Shown: piece after piece, positions 1 through 8,951 of the stretch
Numbering within the stretch: the first letter of the stretch is position 1
How the letters are laid out: every line of letters begins with the position of its first letter
From: Cyrtodaria siliqua
Lineage: Eukaryota; Mollusca; Bivalvia; Adapedonta; Hiatellidae
Length of the DNA: 64,000 nucleotides
NCBI GenBank assembly: GCA_037043455.1
Contig: JAWPHD010000296.1
Location: 454,192 to 518,191 of the forward strand
Direction: 5' to 3'
The notes under the pieces: model-generated
The model's input: the letters and a program-made list of their open reading frames with translations, nothing else
Told to the model about the DNA's origin: nothing
The model's database searches: none
Made by a program: the position numbers and the translations under genes

Positions 1-182
1 GTTTACACCAAAACTAATTATTGGGATAGTTGTCTCTTTATCATTGTTAAAAGTGACAAAAACCGTCAGAATTTGCATTTTTCCCGTATTTTTTTTTAAA
101 TAAACAAAATAAAAAAGATTAAGCAATATCTTGCCCCAAACACTATTTGAATTATCTCAAATCACATAATTTTTAAATAGAA
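1..182. other. AT-rich left edge, no gene seen
   Basis: AT-rich sequence with T runs and no recognisable coding or repeat signal. It may be element DNA or host flank. Confidence 0.5.
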
Positions 183-599
183 ATGGCAACTAAAATATAT
201 GACAATATCAATTGTACCACTATATCACAAATAAGTAGCGGTAACAGCACATACACTGCGGTAACATCAAGAAAATATTTTGAAACACCAATGACCACTC
301 TAGAAATAGTATCAGTTGTGCGTCATAATTATCACGGTAGACGTGTAGTGGCGTCATTTTGGAATGAATGTAACATTGGCACATCTGTTTTAATACAAAT
401 ATCAAACAGTTTGGTATTTTCAAATCGTAAAACTAGTGTTGTGAAAACTGGTAACATCAACGACATATTTTGTAACACCAAAGACAACTCCAGACTTATT
501 ATCAGGTTTATATATATAGAAAGTGGGTGTCCCGGCTCAGAGATCTCGCTCCGCTCGATCCTGAGCCGGCAACACCCAATTTCTATATATATTACTTGA
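183..599 (+). CDS. Hypothetical ORF, 138 codons, doubtful beyond ~codon 108
   Basis: I do not recognise this ORF. It begins MATKIYDN after an AT-rich stretch (TTTTTAAATAGAA) like those before the element's genes, so it may be a left-end gene. The last ~30 codons come from a foldback palindrome (511-591), so the natural C-terminus is probably replaced. A decayed relative of its middle part lies at ~15326-15470 beyond the right end of the element, in two blocks of swapped order. There VVHQGY...VALIW resembles VVRHNY...VASFW here, which suggests the stretch was once coding. Confidence 0.35.
   Translation: MATKIYDNINCTTISQISSGNSTYTAVTSRKYFETPMTTLEIVSVVRHNYHGRRVVASFWNECNIGTSVLIQISNSLVFSNRKTSVVKTGNINDIFCNTKDNSRLIIRFIYIESGCPGSEISLRSILSRQHPISIYIT
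511..591. repeat. Foldback palindrome with ~30-bp arms
   Basis: Arms 511-540 and 561-591 are reverse complements apart from a few mismatches and a one-base bulge. Each arm runs from TATATATAGAAA to CCGGCTCAG. The 20-base hinge (541-560) is itself rich in CGCTCCGCTCG and resembles hinges of other foldbacks in this window (near 31340, 33170, 37780, 38060, 47690). Confidence 0.85.
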
Positions 600-799
600 T
601 TTATTAAAACTTTTTTAAAATAGGGGTAGTGAAGATTACAAGTTTAATTTTTTTTATAAGTTATCAAAATTATAAAATGTTTATTTAATACAAAACAAAT
701 TTGTTGATTTGTTATTAAAATTACATTTAAATTAACAATTTTCTGACCTTGAATACAAAGGTGGTGGATCGTACTCATACACATTACTAAAACAATTTA

Positions 800-1378
800 T
801 TACACACTTTTTAGACTTTTTTGTAAGGTTGCCATTGCTTCCTTTCTTCCCTGCTCTACTAGTTCTTTTTTTTGAGCTTCACTTATTTTAGCCTTTTTTT
901 GTTTGGTGTCTTCTTTTAAACTATTATATTTATCTAACTCATCTAAAATCATTTTAAACTCTTGATCAGATATTTGTGAATCACTCAACGCTTTTGATAT
1001 TAACTGCTTTATACTATTTAACTTAGCCTCTGCCAAAGTTTTTATTTCATGATGTTTTTGAGCTTTTACATTAAGCTTGCGTCTGATAAAATTAACACAA
1101 AAACCTGTAGCTCCACATACTATTGCTGCTATTTCTAAAGGTAGCAAAACTGGAACAGCAAATCCAATCCCAGCCATAATAACACCTGCAGATATCAAGG
1201 TAGTGTCAATTCCATCTGTAATATTAATACCACGTTTATATTTTTTATAAAGAGACAGACGTATATCTCGTTCTGTAATTAACTTTTTTTCAATTTCTGA
1301 AATCTTTTTTAATCTATAATTTTGTCCGTCTTCCACTGGCAACTCAGGATATATACTTGGTGCCGTTGGTTGCTTCAT
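800..1378 (-). CDS. Two-helix membrane protein of Polinton element
   Basis: A 192-aa protein starting MKQPTAPSIYPELP. A basic, helical N-terminal third (KISEIEKKL..YKKYKRG) is followed by two adjacent hydrophobic segments (about residues 60-100) and a charged helical C-terminus containing DSQISDQEFKMILDELDKYN. From memory, proteins of this pattern recur in cnidarian and mollusc genomes within Polinton-like clusters, but no biochemical role is known to me. Virion-membrane or assembly function is inference. The start follows an A/T-rich leader (TTATTAATAAAAAA) directly before ATG. It is first in a minus-strand series with the genes at 1401 and 1925. Confidence 0.8.
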   Translation of the reverse strand: MKQPTAPSIYPELPVEDGQNYRLKKISEIEKKLITERDIRLSLYKKYKRGINITDGIDTTLISAGVIMAGIGFAVPVLLPLEIAAIVCGATGFCVNFIRRKLNVKAQKHHEIKTLAEAKLNSIKQLISKALSDSQISDQEFKMILDELDKYNSLKEDTKQKKAKISEAQKKELVEQGRKEAMATLQKSLKSV

Positions 1379-1400
1379 TTTTTTATTAATAAATAAAAAA

Positions 1401-1898
1401 TTAAATTAATTCAATTAATAATGATGCCACCGTATTTACAGCTGTAGCGTTAGCAACCTTGCATACAAAGTTAACAACAGAACCAGCACCAATTTCTAAA
1501 GGTTTATAAAAGTTATCATGATTGCGTGGGATGATGTGAAGCGTTATACCATAATTTGGTTGTTCAACACCATTGACAGAAACTATTACAGTTACGTCAC
1601 CAACTAATCGTTCACATGCTAAACCTATTCCCATAATCCGTCCACGGCGTGTCATTACATGCCCCACATTTGATTCTGCCCCACCATTACCAAATGAGAG
1701 TATTCTATTCAACACAAGTGGGCCCTTAGCCTCAGCAAATATTGTTATAATTCCATATTTAAGATTATCAACTCTATTTTTTAAATGATTAAACTGGTCA
1801 ACAAAAGGCACAACTCGCCTATATAAATTTTGAACATCATTTATTAAAGCCTCTAAGTCTTCTGTTTTTTTAGGGCTTGGTGGTCCAAATATACTCAT
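1401..1898 (-). CDS. Probable trimeric fibre-like structural protein
   Basis: A 165-aa protein. The N-terminal ~55 residues are heptad-like and polar (DLEALINDVQNLYRRVVPF), suiting a short coiled coil. From about residue 65 it becomes glycine-rich and beta-strand-like (GRIMGIGLACERL, VTVIVSVNGVEQPNYGITLH, GAGSVVNFVCKV). A coiled coil followed by a compact beta domain is typical of virus fibres or spikes, but this is inferred from architecture only. The ATG at 1898 is preceded by a T/A-rich promoter-like stretch (1899-1925). It sits 26 bases after the interrupted gene at 1925-2569 on the same strand. Confidence 0.7.
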   Translation of the reverse strand: MSIFGPPSPKKTEDLEALINDVQNLYRRVVPFVDQFNHLKNRVDNLKYGIITIFAEAKGPLVLNRILSFGNGGAESNVGHVMTRRGRIMGIGLACERLVGDVTVIVSVNGVEQPNYGITLHIIPRNHDNFYKPLEIGAGSVVNFVCKVANATAVNTVASLLIELI

Positions 1899-1924
1899 TG
1901 TTTTTTTTTATAAAAATATATTTT

Positions 1925-2569
1925 TTAAATAATTTCTAAAACACAACTTATAGGCAAACCGTGATTAAATATCTTGTTGCCATACTCATCTCTAACTTCT
2001 ATTTTCAATTCAGTAATTGCACCATTCATAAGACAGTGATATTCAGGATAAAAACTTGTATATACTATATCTCCAAACTGCTTATTTACTACAGGTACAA
2101 CACCTATAATAGTGCTTGGTGCACCATTGAAATAATTACTACTCGTATTAACTTGTTTTAGATGAACATATAACTGTTTATAAGGAGCTAAATCAATTGG
2201 GTAATCTCCTATATTAGTACCTGTCAACCATTTTCTGTCCTTGAATCCCAGCATTTTTGAATGACCGCTTGACATTCGTGTTTCTATTGGCGTATGTATA
2301 ATGGCTGCACCAATTTGGACAATCCTGTCCAGGATAATATTTTCATTTAGCAATTTAAAATCTTCTACCAAGTCTTGAAAGTTATAGAGTCCAGCTGGTT
2401 AATGTTTTGTTTTATCTGGGTTTCTTGTCTTTACGATTTCACCATTAATATTTTGCCAACCGATAGTGTATGTAAAACTTTTTAATCCAACGCGCTTTGT
2501 TCCATTTCTATTATCGATATACTGTTGTAAATTAATAGAGTTGTCTATGTTTGAAATTGTATGAAACAT
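1925..2569 (-). pseudogene. Polinton structural-type protein broken by in-frame TAA
   Basis: One reading frame runs from the ATG at 2569 to the stop at 1925, interrupted only by a TAA at 2399-2401 (after ~56 codons). Coding character continues in the same frame on both sides: upstream ends NPDKTKH, downstream resumes PAGLYNFQDL. The C-terminal part (LYVHLKQVNTSSNYF.. GDIVYTSFYPEYH.. GLPISCVLEI) resembles a domain I remember from many invertebrate Polinton-like clusters, thought to be a virion component; the exact role is unknown to me. A single sense-to-stop change, stop readthrough or sequence error could explain the break. No methionine in the downstream part gives an obvious restart. It is divergent from the gene at 2606. 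Confidence 0.72.
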
Positions 2570-2605
2570 TTTTTTTAATATATATATATAAAAACACAAA
2601 TAAAA
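2570..2605. promoter_or_regulatory. Bidirectional TATATA promoter
   Basis: The 36 bases between divergent ATGs at 2569 and 2606 contain an uninterrupted TA run followed by AAAAACACAAATAAAA. The same TATA box plus A-rich leader precedes most structural genes of the element. Promoter function is inferred. Confidence 0.6.
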
Positions 2606-3877
2606 ATGATTTCTAAAGAATTCAAATATAACCCGGATGCTCACTATTCAAATACTTTTAGCAAGAAAGTGATAGATATAATAAATCAAAACATAGTCAT
2701 TACATCAGACGGTAAAGACTTTAAAGCATCATTTCCCAATGTCTTTGAAAAATACAAACTCCCATACGTCAACTCAGATGCTATAGTCCAACGTTGGGGA
2801 ACAGATTGGATGTTATTTTGGCAGAATCAGTTAAACTTTGCTATTTGGTGTGCAACAACTGGATGTGGCATTGATTTTAACAACCATCTAAAAGCTGATA
2901 CTTTGGTTGGTTCGTTATTTCGATTTCATGTCTACTACCAAGTCAGAAGAATATTATTTGAGATGAGTGTAGCAATGCCGCAAGACTCAAATTGGAATGC
3001 GTTTAGTAACACATATAACCAAAACGCATACGAGAGAATATGCAAGGAGTTTAACGTTGATTTATATTCAGACTGGAGACAGAAACAAAGCTATAATAAT
3101 GGTCTAGGAACAATTTATAATTACTGGACAAATATTGGTTATCAATCTTTGGTAAATACTGTATACGACAACAAAACGATGAGTTTTACAGTCTATGAGA
3201 GTGATAAAACATATCACATTGATTACATTGCACAAGGATCTGAGGCTGACAATAGTTGGTCTACTTTTATACTAGATTGTTCATTTGGATTTACAAGAGC
3301 TGGAGTAGAAAGAATCAATGACAGCATAAGAACATACTGCTGGGCAATACTTGGTTCACAATCACAAACAAGAACAGATATACTTGGAACTGGAACAGCA
3401 TTTGATGCACAGAAACAATTTCTAGCAAATGTAGAGGACGCAATAAATAGCCCCATCGACTTGCCCAGTCAAATTTCAAGATATGAAACCACCCTAAAAT
3501 ATGCAAGAAGTAAAGTTAATTTTGTCTATGGAAGTGGATTGTACATGTCTCCGAGTGACATGGAATTAAGAATCGTAACAATACAAGACTACAATAATGA
3601 AATTGTAATAGCAACCGATGCACAAGCATTAGGATTGAATAATGATGTAAATGTAAAACCAGTGCCACCAAAAAATATTCAACCTTTTCAAGGCACCACG
3701 ACAAAGAAATTTTTACCGGAACATTCTGACTTTGATAAATCAATACATAAAACTGTGGAACATAATCCATCAGAAATACAAAAAATAGCGATTGAACACG
3801 AAGATAACAAAACAACTATAATTGTTGGTACTATAGTAATAGGTCTTGATGCATTACTTATTTACGAGATTTACTAA
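2606..3877 (+). CDS. Conserved Polinton protein with C-terminal membrane anchor
   Basis: A 423-aa protein. Most of its length is a soluble, aromatic-rich domain (AIVQRWGTDWMLFWQNQLNF, LFRFHVYYQVRRILFEM, GFTRAGVERINDSIRTYCW, LGTGTAFDAQKQFLANVEDA). A proline-rich linker (~residues 340-400) leads to one hydrophobic helix near the C-terminus (TTIIVGTIVIGLDALLIYEIY). From memory this family is frequent in cnidarian and mollusc Polinton clusters but has no assigned function. A minor capsid or membrane-attached virion protein is an inference. The ATG follows the TATATA promoter at 2570-2605. Its 3' end overlaps the convergent gene at 3858 by about 20 bases. Confidence 0.85.
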   Translation: MISKEFKYNPDAHYSNTFSKKVIDIINQNIVITSDGKDFKASFPNVFEKYKLPYVNSDAIVQRWGTDWMLFWQNQLNFAIWCATTGCGIDFNNHLKADTLVGSLFRFHVYYQVRRILFEMSVAMPQDSNWNAFSNTYNQNAYERICKEFNVDLYSDWRQKQSYNNGLGTIYNYWTNIGYQSLVNTVYDNKTMSFTVYESDKTYHIDYIAQGSEADNSWSTFILDCSFGFTRAGVERINDSIRTYCWAILGSQSQTRTDILGTGTAFDAQKQFLANVEDAINSPIDLPSQISRYETTLKYARSKVNFVYGSGLYMSPSDMELRIVTIQDYNNEIVIATDAQALGLNNDVNVKPVPPKNIQPFQGTTTKKFLPEHSDFDKSIHKTVEHNPSEIQKIAIEHEDNKTTIIVGTIVIGLDALLIYEIY

Positions 3878-5182
3878 ACCACTCTTTGGCTGCCACATAC
3901 AACAACCCGGAAACAAACACAAGCAAAGCCCATAGATTGTTACCAAGCCAATTAATAACATTACCTGTTGCAGATAAAAGCCATGACACTATTGCACCAA
4001 TAACTCCTGGAAGTGCTGCAGCAGCTTTACCAGCTAGGTTGGCAAGAAGTTTACCAAGATTAAATAGTTGTTTTTTTATCCAGTCTTTTACACTTGATGA
4101 ATCAGGTTTTGGAGTTGGAGTTGGCGCAGCACTTGATGTGGGAACAATAGAATTAATTATCACCCCAAGAATCATACCAAATGCAGTTAAAATACTAACA
4201 ATAGAAATACCTTGCTCCCTGAACAAGGTTTTGATCCTCTCACCAAGAGTTGTATCCTCGTTTAACATTTTGTTTATTATCTCTTTTATCCTGCTTACTT
4301 GGTTACGAAAAGCTTCTCTGTTTTCATTAATGACATCCATTCTTGCACCTCTCTCATCTTCAAGGTTTTTGATGCGATCGCTAATTCTTTTTATCTGGAA
4401 TTCATCATTATCAGTCTTAGCTTGTTCTAACTTTTGTTTTTCTCTTGTTATGTCTTTATCAAGTTGTGTGAGTTTTGCTACGTTATTGGTAAGTTCTTCC
4501 TTGACAGTTGTCATCGCTTTTACTATTCCATCCATTTCACGCTTGTCTATATTTGTTTGTGTTTCAGCATCAGGACGCTCAATCACATCCCAGTCATAAA
4601 GAGCACTTTCCATTGACTGTGCTGTGTCATTCGCAACACTTGATAAATCTTGTAATGGGATAGCATCCACATTATCTGGTAAATCGTTTATTGTGCTCTC
4701 CAATACTTGTCTAAAATTTTGTGATACTTTTGTTTTACTGTCATACTCCGGTAAATTTAAAAACTGTCTTACCGCCCTTGTCCCCCCAGAGCCAATAATC
4801 CTGTTATATTCATTTGCCAAAGAACCAAGAGCAAGAAATGTAAAAGAGCCTTGCCTGGCAGTTATTCTTATTCCTTTATCACCAACAATCCAGTATAATG
4901 TTTTACCATCATTTGATACTTTAAACTGGTCATAATCCATTTTGTCCGGTGCCATCTTATATCGTTTTTCTATTTCATTATAAAAGGATTTTACAAGATT
5001 TTTCTTGTATATTTCAAGTGTGGATTTTGCCAGCTTTCCCCTAAGTTCAGCAATATGATCGCTTTGATTAGAAGACTTCTTCGAACCGGCTCATCAGGCA
5101 CCATTGGTAAATCATCAAAATATTCATCATAATCACCCGGATCAAACGCAGGATTGTCATATTCAAATCCTCCTTCAGCCAT
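3858..5182 (-). pseudogene. Coiled-coil multi-span membrane protein, frameshifted
   Basis: Reading starts at ATG 5182 (MAEGGFEYDNPAFDPG, acidic) and continues in the -1 frame from about 5090. That second frame stays open back to ~5092 with charged helical residues that join naturally to the protein seen from 4955. Order: acidic N-terminus; globular region (LYWIVGDKGIRITARQGSF); long charged coiled coil (about residues 140-235 counted from 4955); hydrophobic segment SIVSILTAFGMILGVII; Pro/Thr linker; amphipathic segment; two more hydrophobic segments near the C-terminus. The topology suggests a membrane scaffold of the virion. Function is not established. No classical slippery heptamer is evident at the break, so decay or sequence error is likeliest. 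Confidence 0.78.
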
Positions 5183-5229
5183 TGTTTATTTTATTTAATT
5201 TTAAAAAATATATTTAAAAAATAAAAACA
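5183..5229. promoter_or_regulatory. Bidirectional promoter between membrane protein and capsid genes
   Basis: 47 bases of A/T between divergent ATGs at 5182 and 5230, including AAAAATATATTTAAAAAA. It matches the TATA-plus-A-run pattern of the other structural genes. Confidence 0.55.
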
Positions 5230-6498
5230 ATGTAAGCTTACGGAAACAAACTCAGCCCTCATAGAAAACTAAGAGAGCCTCATGGTGCCAAAGGCATCCG
5301 CACAAGTGTAGTAATAACTAATAATCCATCAACAATAGACCAAAACCAGCAACTGCTTGTGAGATTTCCCAACCTAAGTACTAATGATGTGATAGTTCCT
5401 CGTACTGCTCGTCTTGCCTTTGAAATAGAACTTAAAAACAGAACAGACGCCAACGCTACTCTATTCCAGAATCTGGGTAGAACAATTGTGAAAAAAATGA
5501 CAATAAGAATAAGTGGCAATGAAGTCATGTCAATAGATGACAGTGATATATATCATTGTTATGTAGATTTATGGAAAAGCCCTACCGAACGAGTAAACAC
5601 AGCTTACCAAGGTATTGGTAAATCAAACATGCTAAAACATAGAGTTGGTGCGGGAGATGCTTCCTCAGACACCGGAGATGAAGCTATAGCAGCAGCTTAT
5701 GGAAATAGATTTTGTATTCCACTGGACTTTGAAATGTTAGAAAGTCATATGCCATTTTATCAAGCGGGGCTTGGTGATAGGTTAGAATATGAATTAACGT
5801 TTAACGATTATAACAAAGTTATCAAAAGCAGTGATGCTGATGCATCTTATGTAATAAAAAATATCTGCTTGGAATTTGATACGGTTAGTGATGTTGAATT
5901 AGCCAGACAAATAAGACAGCAAACCAATGGTAAGATGTCATTTATGTATGATCGTATCTTGCGACATAGAAAAATAATAGCAAACAAATCTGATACCCTT
6001 TGGAATATCAACATTAATGTACCAGCACGGAGCATGAAAGGTATTCTAATGCTGTTTGAAGACCCAGAAAGAATAAGCACAGAAACCTATTACAACCCAA
6101 AGATTAAAAAGGTTGAAATGACAATAGAGGGAGTACCAAATCAGTTGTATAGTCAGGGCATGAGGGCATATCAACATTGGGATGAAATTAACAAATATTT
6201 TGCCTTGACATCAAAAAGAAACAAAGAGACAGAAATAGCAGCGAGGGACTTAAACTTTACCAGTGTTTCTCTTGAGACATATTTGACAAAATCATATACT
6301 TTGTGGCTTGACCTTAGAACATGTGATGACAATTTATTACACGGCAGTGGAAGAAGAATAGAAAACGGCAGTGAAGGCATAACGATATTACTAAATAAAA
6401 AAGCAGCTGCAGATCAAACTTTAAATATTTATATATATATAATACAAGATGCGCAAATCAATTTCGAAGATGGAAGATTCAAAGAAGCAGGATACTAG
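5230..6498 (+). pseudogene. Probable major capsid protein; stop at codon 2
   Basis: The open frame spans ~420 codons and is beta-rich: ARLAFEIELKNRT, NLGRTIVKKMTIRISGNEVM, NRFCIPLDFEMLESHMPFYQ, DRLEYELTFND. Length, beta content and position directly before the packaging ATPase suit a double jelly-roll major capsid protein. I recall near relatives next to ATPase genes in invertebrate Polintons, but the fold is not proven here. The only ATG at the expected place (5230, after the A-rich leader) is followed at once by TAA (5233-5235), while the frame before residue ~44 is clearly coding (LREPHGAKGIRTSVVITN). The next in-frame ATGs are far inside the domain. ATGTAAGC also looks like a splice donor, but no matching acceptor is evident. 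Nonsense mutation is the simplest reading. Confidence 0.68.
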
Positions 6499-7132
6499 TT
6501 TGCAACAAAAATATCCTAAATATTCACACAGTGCCATTATTTGTGGTCAGACAGGCTGTGGTAAAACAGAGTTTGTTCTTGACATACTTGAACAAGAGTA
6601 TGTTGGAGTTTTTAAACATATAATTATATTGTGTCCAACCATAGAGTGGAACGAGGCTTATAAAAATAGATCCTGGATAGGAGATGTGAAAAACCCAAAA
6701 GATAAAAAAATAATAATTGTCAATCCCGTGATCAACGGTAAAGAAATGTTACAAGAACTGTTGCGTTTCTTTTTCAAACAATATGCTGGCCAGCCCACAT
6801 TATACATTATCGATAATTGCTCAGCCACAAAAGAATTAACAAAGAAAAAATATATGTTATCAGAGTTGGCATTCTCTGGTCGTCACGCTAAACAATCAGT
6901 GTGGGTCATTTCACAGAGATATAATTCCGTATTGAAAGATTTGAGAGAGCAAGCAAAATGGTTGTGTATATTTTACACCAAGGACAGAGATAGTTATGAA
7001 AATTGTTTGAGAGAAAATGATGTTATTCCAACGCTGGAAGAGAGAACCAGAATAAGAAAAGCTTTAGCAAAGACTAAATATTCGAAGTTGATATTGAGGA
7101 CTGACCAACCAACTGGTTATTGGGTTGAATAA
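6449..7132 (+). CDS. Genome-packaging ATPase (A32/FtsK-HerA type)
   Basis: A 227-aa P-loop ATPase. Walker A is GQTGCGKT at residues ~33-40. Walker B is LYIIDNCSA at ~120, where the second position after the hydrophobic strand is D followed by N rather than a second acid. The downstream segment ELAFSGRHAKQSVWVISQRY holds a likely sensor/arginine region. Proteins of this class pump viral DNA into capsids. It overlaps the capsid gene by 50 bases in another frame. A TATATATATATAAT box lies just upstream of ATG 6449, which favours that start over the ATG at 6470. The frame is intact. Confidence 0.92.
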   Translation: MRKSISKMEDSKKQDTSLQQKYPKYSHSAIICGQTGCGKTEFVLDILEQEYVGVFKHIIILCPTIEWNEAYKNRSWIGDVKNPKDKKIIIVNPVINGKEMLQELLRFFFKQYAGQPTLYIIDNCSATKELTKKKYMLSELAFSGRHAKQSVWVISQRYNSVLKDLREQAKWLCIFYTKDRDSYENCLRENDVIPTLEERTRIRKALAKTKYSKLILRTDQPTGYWVE

Positions 7133-7457
7133 TCTTTTTCAAAAATACAAACTAGAGTGTCCCATATAAACCATAAACTCAATGCACTAACCAATATCGG
7201 TACAACATCACTACTCATGTTTTTCGGGGCTTGTAAAACATACCCTCTTGGCTCACATATAAAATATTCTACGCCATCCTTTGTCACAGAAATTACAGGC
7301 GTTTCCTGTGCACCTTTTGCATACGTTTGTAAAAACTTACTTTCTGAAACACATATACAACATTTTACGTCATCGTCATCTCTTGTCATAATTTCCAGTG
7401 CTGTTTTATTTTTGCCATAATCACTATTCTCACCGTCTGTTATTTTCTCAAATCCAT
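7117..7457 (-). pseudogene. Small single-span membrane protein, start region shifted
   Basis: The frame from ATG 7389 encodes 90 aa: VKCCICVSESKFLQTY, VISVTKDGVEYFICEPRGY, then one hydrophobic helix (VVPILVSALSLWFIWDTLVCIF) near the C-terminus. The same frame stays open upstream to about 7450 with coding-like residues (GFEKITDGENSDYGKNK), yet the ATG that sits behind the usual A/T-rich promoter (7457) is in another frame and ends after five codons. A one-base indel near 7450 would explain this; starting at 7389 would lose ~22 residues. Family function is unknown to me. It overlaps the ATPase 3' end by 16 bases. Confidence 0.6.
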
Positions 7458-7527
7458 TTTTTCTTATATGATATATTTTTATTATTACAAAATATATTTA
7501 TTTTATAATATCCGCAGGTATAATACC

Positions 7528-7745
7528 TTTTTTTTTTTTTTTTTTTTTTTTTTACAACTGTTGCTAATAGTAATACTAACAGCCAAGTAACAATGTTAAT
7601 AGCAATACTGACCATGAATATAGTATTGCTAATAGCATTGCTCATAGCAAAGTAGCAATGTTAATAGCAATGCTTGCAGCAAATTAATAATGTTAATAGA
7701 AAAAATAGCAATGTTAATAACAATGCTATTAACAATACTAACAAT
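7528..7745. repeat. Poly-T run and AATGTTAATAGCAAT short repeats
   Basis: T26 at 7528-7553 is followed to about 7745 by degenerate short repeats built from GTTAATAGCAATG/A, including dyads such as ATTGCTAATAGCATTGCT. The stretch separates two divergent genes and is the largest non-coding gap inside the element (7458-7827). A regulatory or replication role is possible, but simple-sequence expansion is enough to explain it. Confidence 0.75.
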
Positions 7746-7827
7746 TACTAGTTGCATGAATATCGCAGCTAGTTGTTTTGTATTTTATATTTATTTCAAG
7801 ATAAAAAATAAGATTAATAATATAAAA

Positions 7828-8313
7828 ATGAATGCGGAAGAACTATTACAAAATATATCGGAACAGACGGAACCAGATGAATCAAAGCAACAAGAAACAA
7901 AAAAAGAAAGATTATTAGCCATAGTGGCTGGCGGTGGTAGTCGTCAATATTTGGGTAAGGACATACAACTCACAAACATAGATGGCATGTCACCAGATGA
8001 AATTAACAAACTTTACTGCAGATATGAAGCAAGGCTTGGGGCAAGCATGACCAAGACTTTAGGCAATTCTTTTATTAACTTGTATGTGATGGGAGTATCA
8101 AAATACTTTAATGTATCCAATCCACCAAAGCTGATAGAAGATTTGGAGGAAGACCCATTTATTAATCATGCTTTGACAAGTGCTTGTTGTGAGTTGTATT
8201 ACAGGTATGGAATGTGCTTAGCACCATTTACAGCAATACTGACAACTGTTAGACATATTGATTTTAATAAAAATAAAAATATATATATTATAAATGGAGA
8301 ACCAAGAGAGTGA
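7828..8313 (+). CDS. Conserved Polinton protein of unknown function
   Basis: About 161 aa from ATG 7828. That start is preferred because it follows AATAATATAAAA and because the frame upstream is only the repeat tract. A polar, acidic N-terminus (~30 residues) is followed by a conserved-looking helical domain: LLAIVAGGGSRQYLGKD, EINKLYCRYEARLGASMTKTL, PPKLIEDLEEDPFINHALT, ACCELYYRYGMCLAPFTA. I remember similar proteins in Polinton clusters of cnidarians and molluscs, without assigned function. No membrane helix is needed. The 3' end overlaps the next gene by 20 bases in another frame, so the genes at 7828-9371 look like one transcription block. Confidence 0.82.
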   Translation: MNAEELLQNISEQTEPDESKQQETKKERLLAIVAGGGSRQYLGKDIQLTNIDGMSPDEINKLYCRYEARLGASMTKTLGNSFINLYVMGVSKYFNVSNPPKLIEDLEEDPFINHALTSACCELYYRYGMCLAPFTAILTTVRHIDFNKNKNIYIINGEPRE

Positions 8314-8656
8314 AGTTATACCTGTTGTTACACAACCTGTTGAACAACAAAAAGTAAAAAATCCAAAACGAGTAGAAGCTGGAAAAAAAGGAGCAGCGGC
8401 AAAAAAGGCAAAGCGTTTGCTTCAAGATGTTACAAATCAAAATGCTGCAAAGCAAGATGAAATAACAAAAATAACAATAGGTGAAGAAGAACCAGAAAAA
8501 ATCAAAATAAACGTATACAAAAATTATATTCCACCGTGTCTGGTTTTATTAGGCATTGCTGGGTTGGGTTTGTATATTTATAACAAGAAATCTGCTACGC
8601 AACATGTAGCTGTGCAACCTGTTCATGTTGCACCAAAAGACCCGTTTGATTTTTAA
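8294..8656 (+). CDS. Basic protein with C-terminal membrane helix
   Basis: A 120-aa protein with a lysine/alanine-rich basic stretch (VKNPKRVEAGKKGAAAKKAK, about residues 21-40), an acidic segment (GEEEPEKIKI), then one transmembrane helix (PPCLVLLGIAGLGLYIY) and a short tail. A nucleic-acid-binding tail tethered to a membrane would suit a virion core or envelope-linking protein. That is inference from composition. The ATG follows AATATATATATTATAA, which lies inside the previous gene. Confidence 0.75.
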   Translation: MENQESEVIPVVTQPVEQQKVKNPKRVEAGKKGAAAKKAKRLLQDVTNQNAAKQDEITKITIGEEEPEKIKINVYKNYIPPCLVLLGIAGLGLYIYNKKSATQHVAVQPVHVAPKDPFDF

Positions 8657-8690
8657 TAATTTATTTAAAAAAAATAATTATATAAAAAAA

Positions 8691-8927
8691 ATGGCAGCAA
8701 GTATTGACGGAAAACAAATTGTAAATATGATGTATCACGCTGGAGTGGAAACACTTCTAACTGTTGGATATTCTGAGATTGGCAGAAAACTACTAAAAAG
8801 ATCAGCCCCTAAAGTGGATTTTAATATGACAGATTTTGGGATGCTGTCTGTGGATACAATGTTAGCAATGGCTACAAAGGATATGCTGATTAAGCAAGGT
8901 ATTATTCCTGCGGATATTATGAAATAA
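8691..8927 (+). CDS. Small conserved Polinton protein (78 aa)
   Basis: Starts MAASIDGKQIVNMMYHAG at ATG 8691, preceded by ATTATATAAAAAAA, the element's usual leader. The open frame upstream of this ATG lacks coding character and is ignored. The product is helical and methionine-rich (FGMLSVDTMLAMATKDMLIK) with one basic patch (RKLLKRSAPK). I do not know its function. It lies in a row with 8294 and 8952. Confidence 0.7.
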   Translation: MAASIDGKQIVNMMYHAGVETLLTVGYSEIGRKLLKRSAPKVDFNMTDFGMLSVDTMLAMATKDMLIKQGIIPADIMK

Positions 8928-8951
8928 TTTTAAAAATATATATATAAAAAA

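Noticed and set aside
511..591. Left hairpin as the element's terminal structure
   Set aside because: Similar hinged palindromes occur elsewhere in the window away from the element, so it is more likely a separate foldback.
3886..4599. 237-codon plus-strand frame
   Set aside because: Shadow of the minus-strand membrane protein; the minus frame has coiled-coil and membrane-segment character.
7448..7645. Minus-strand 65-codon frame with a poly-Lys run
   Set aside because: Consists of the poly-T tract and short repeats read in reverse.
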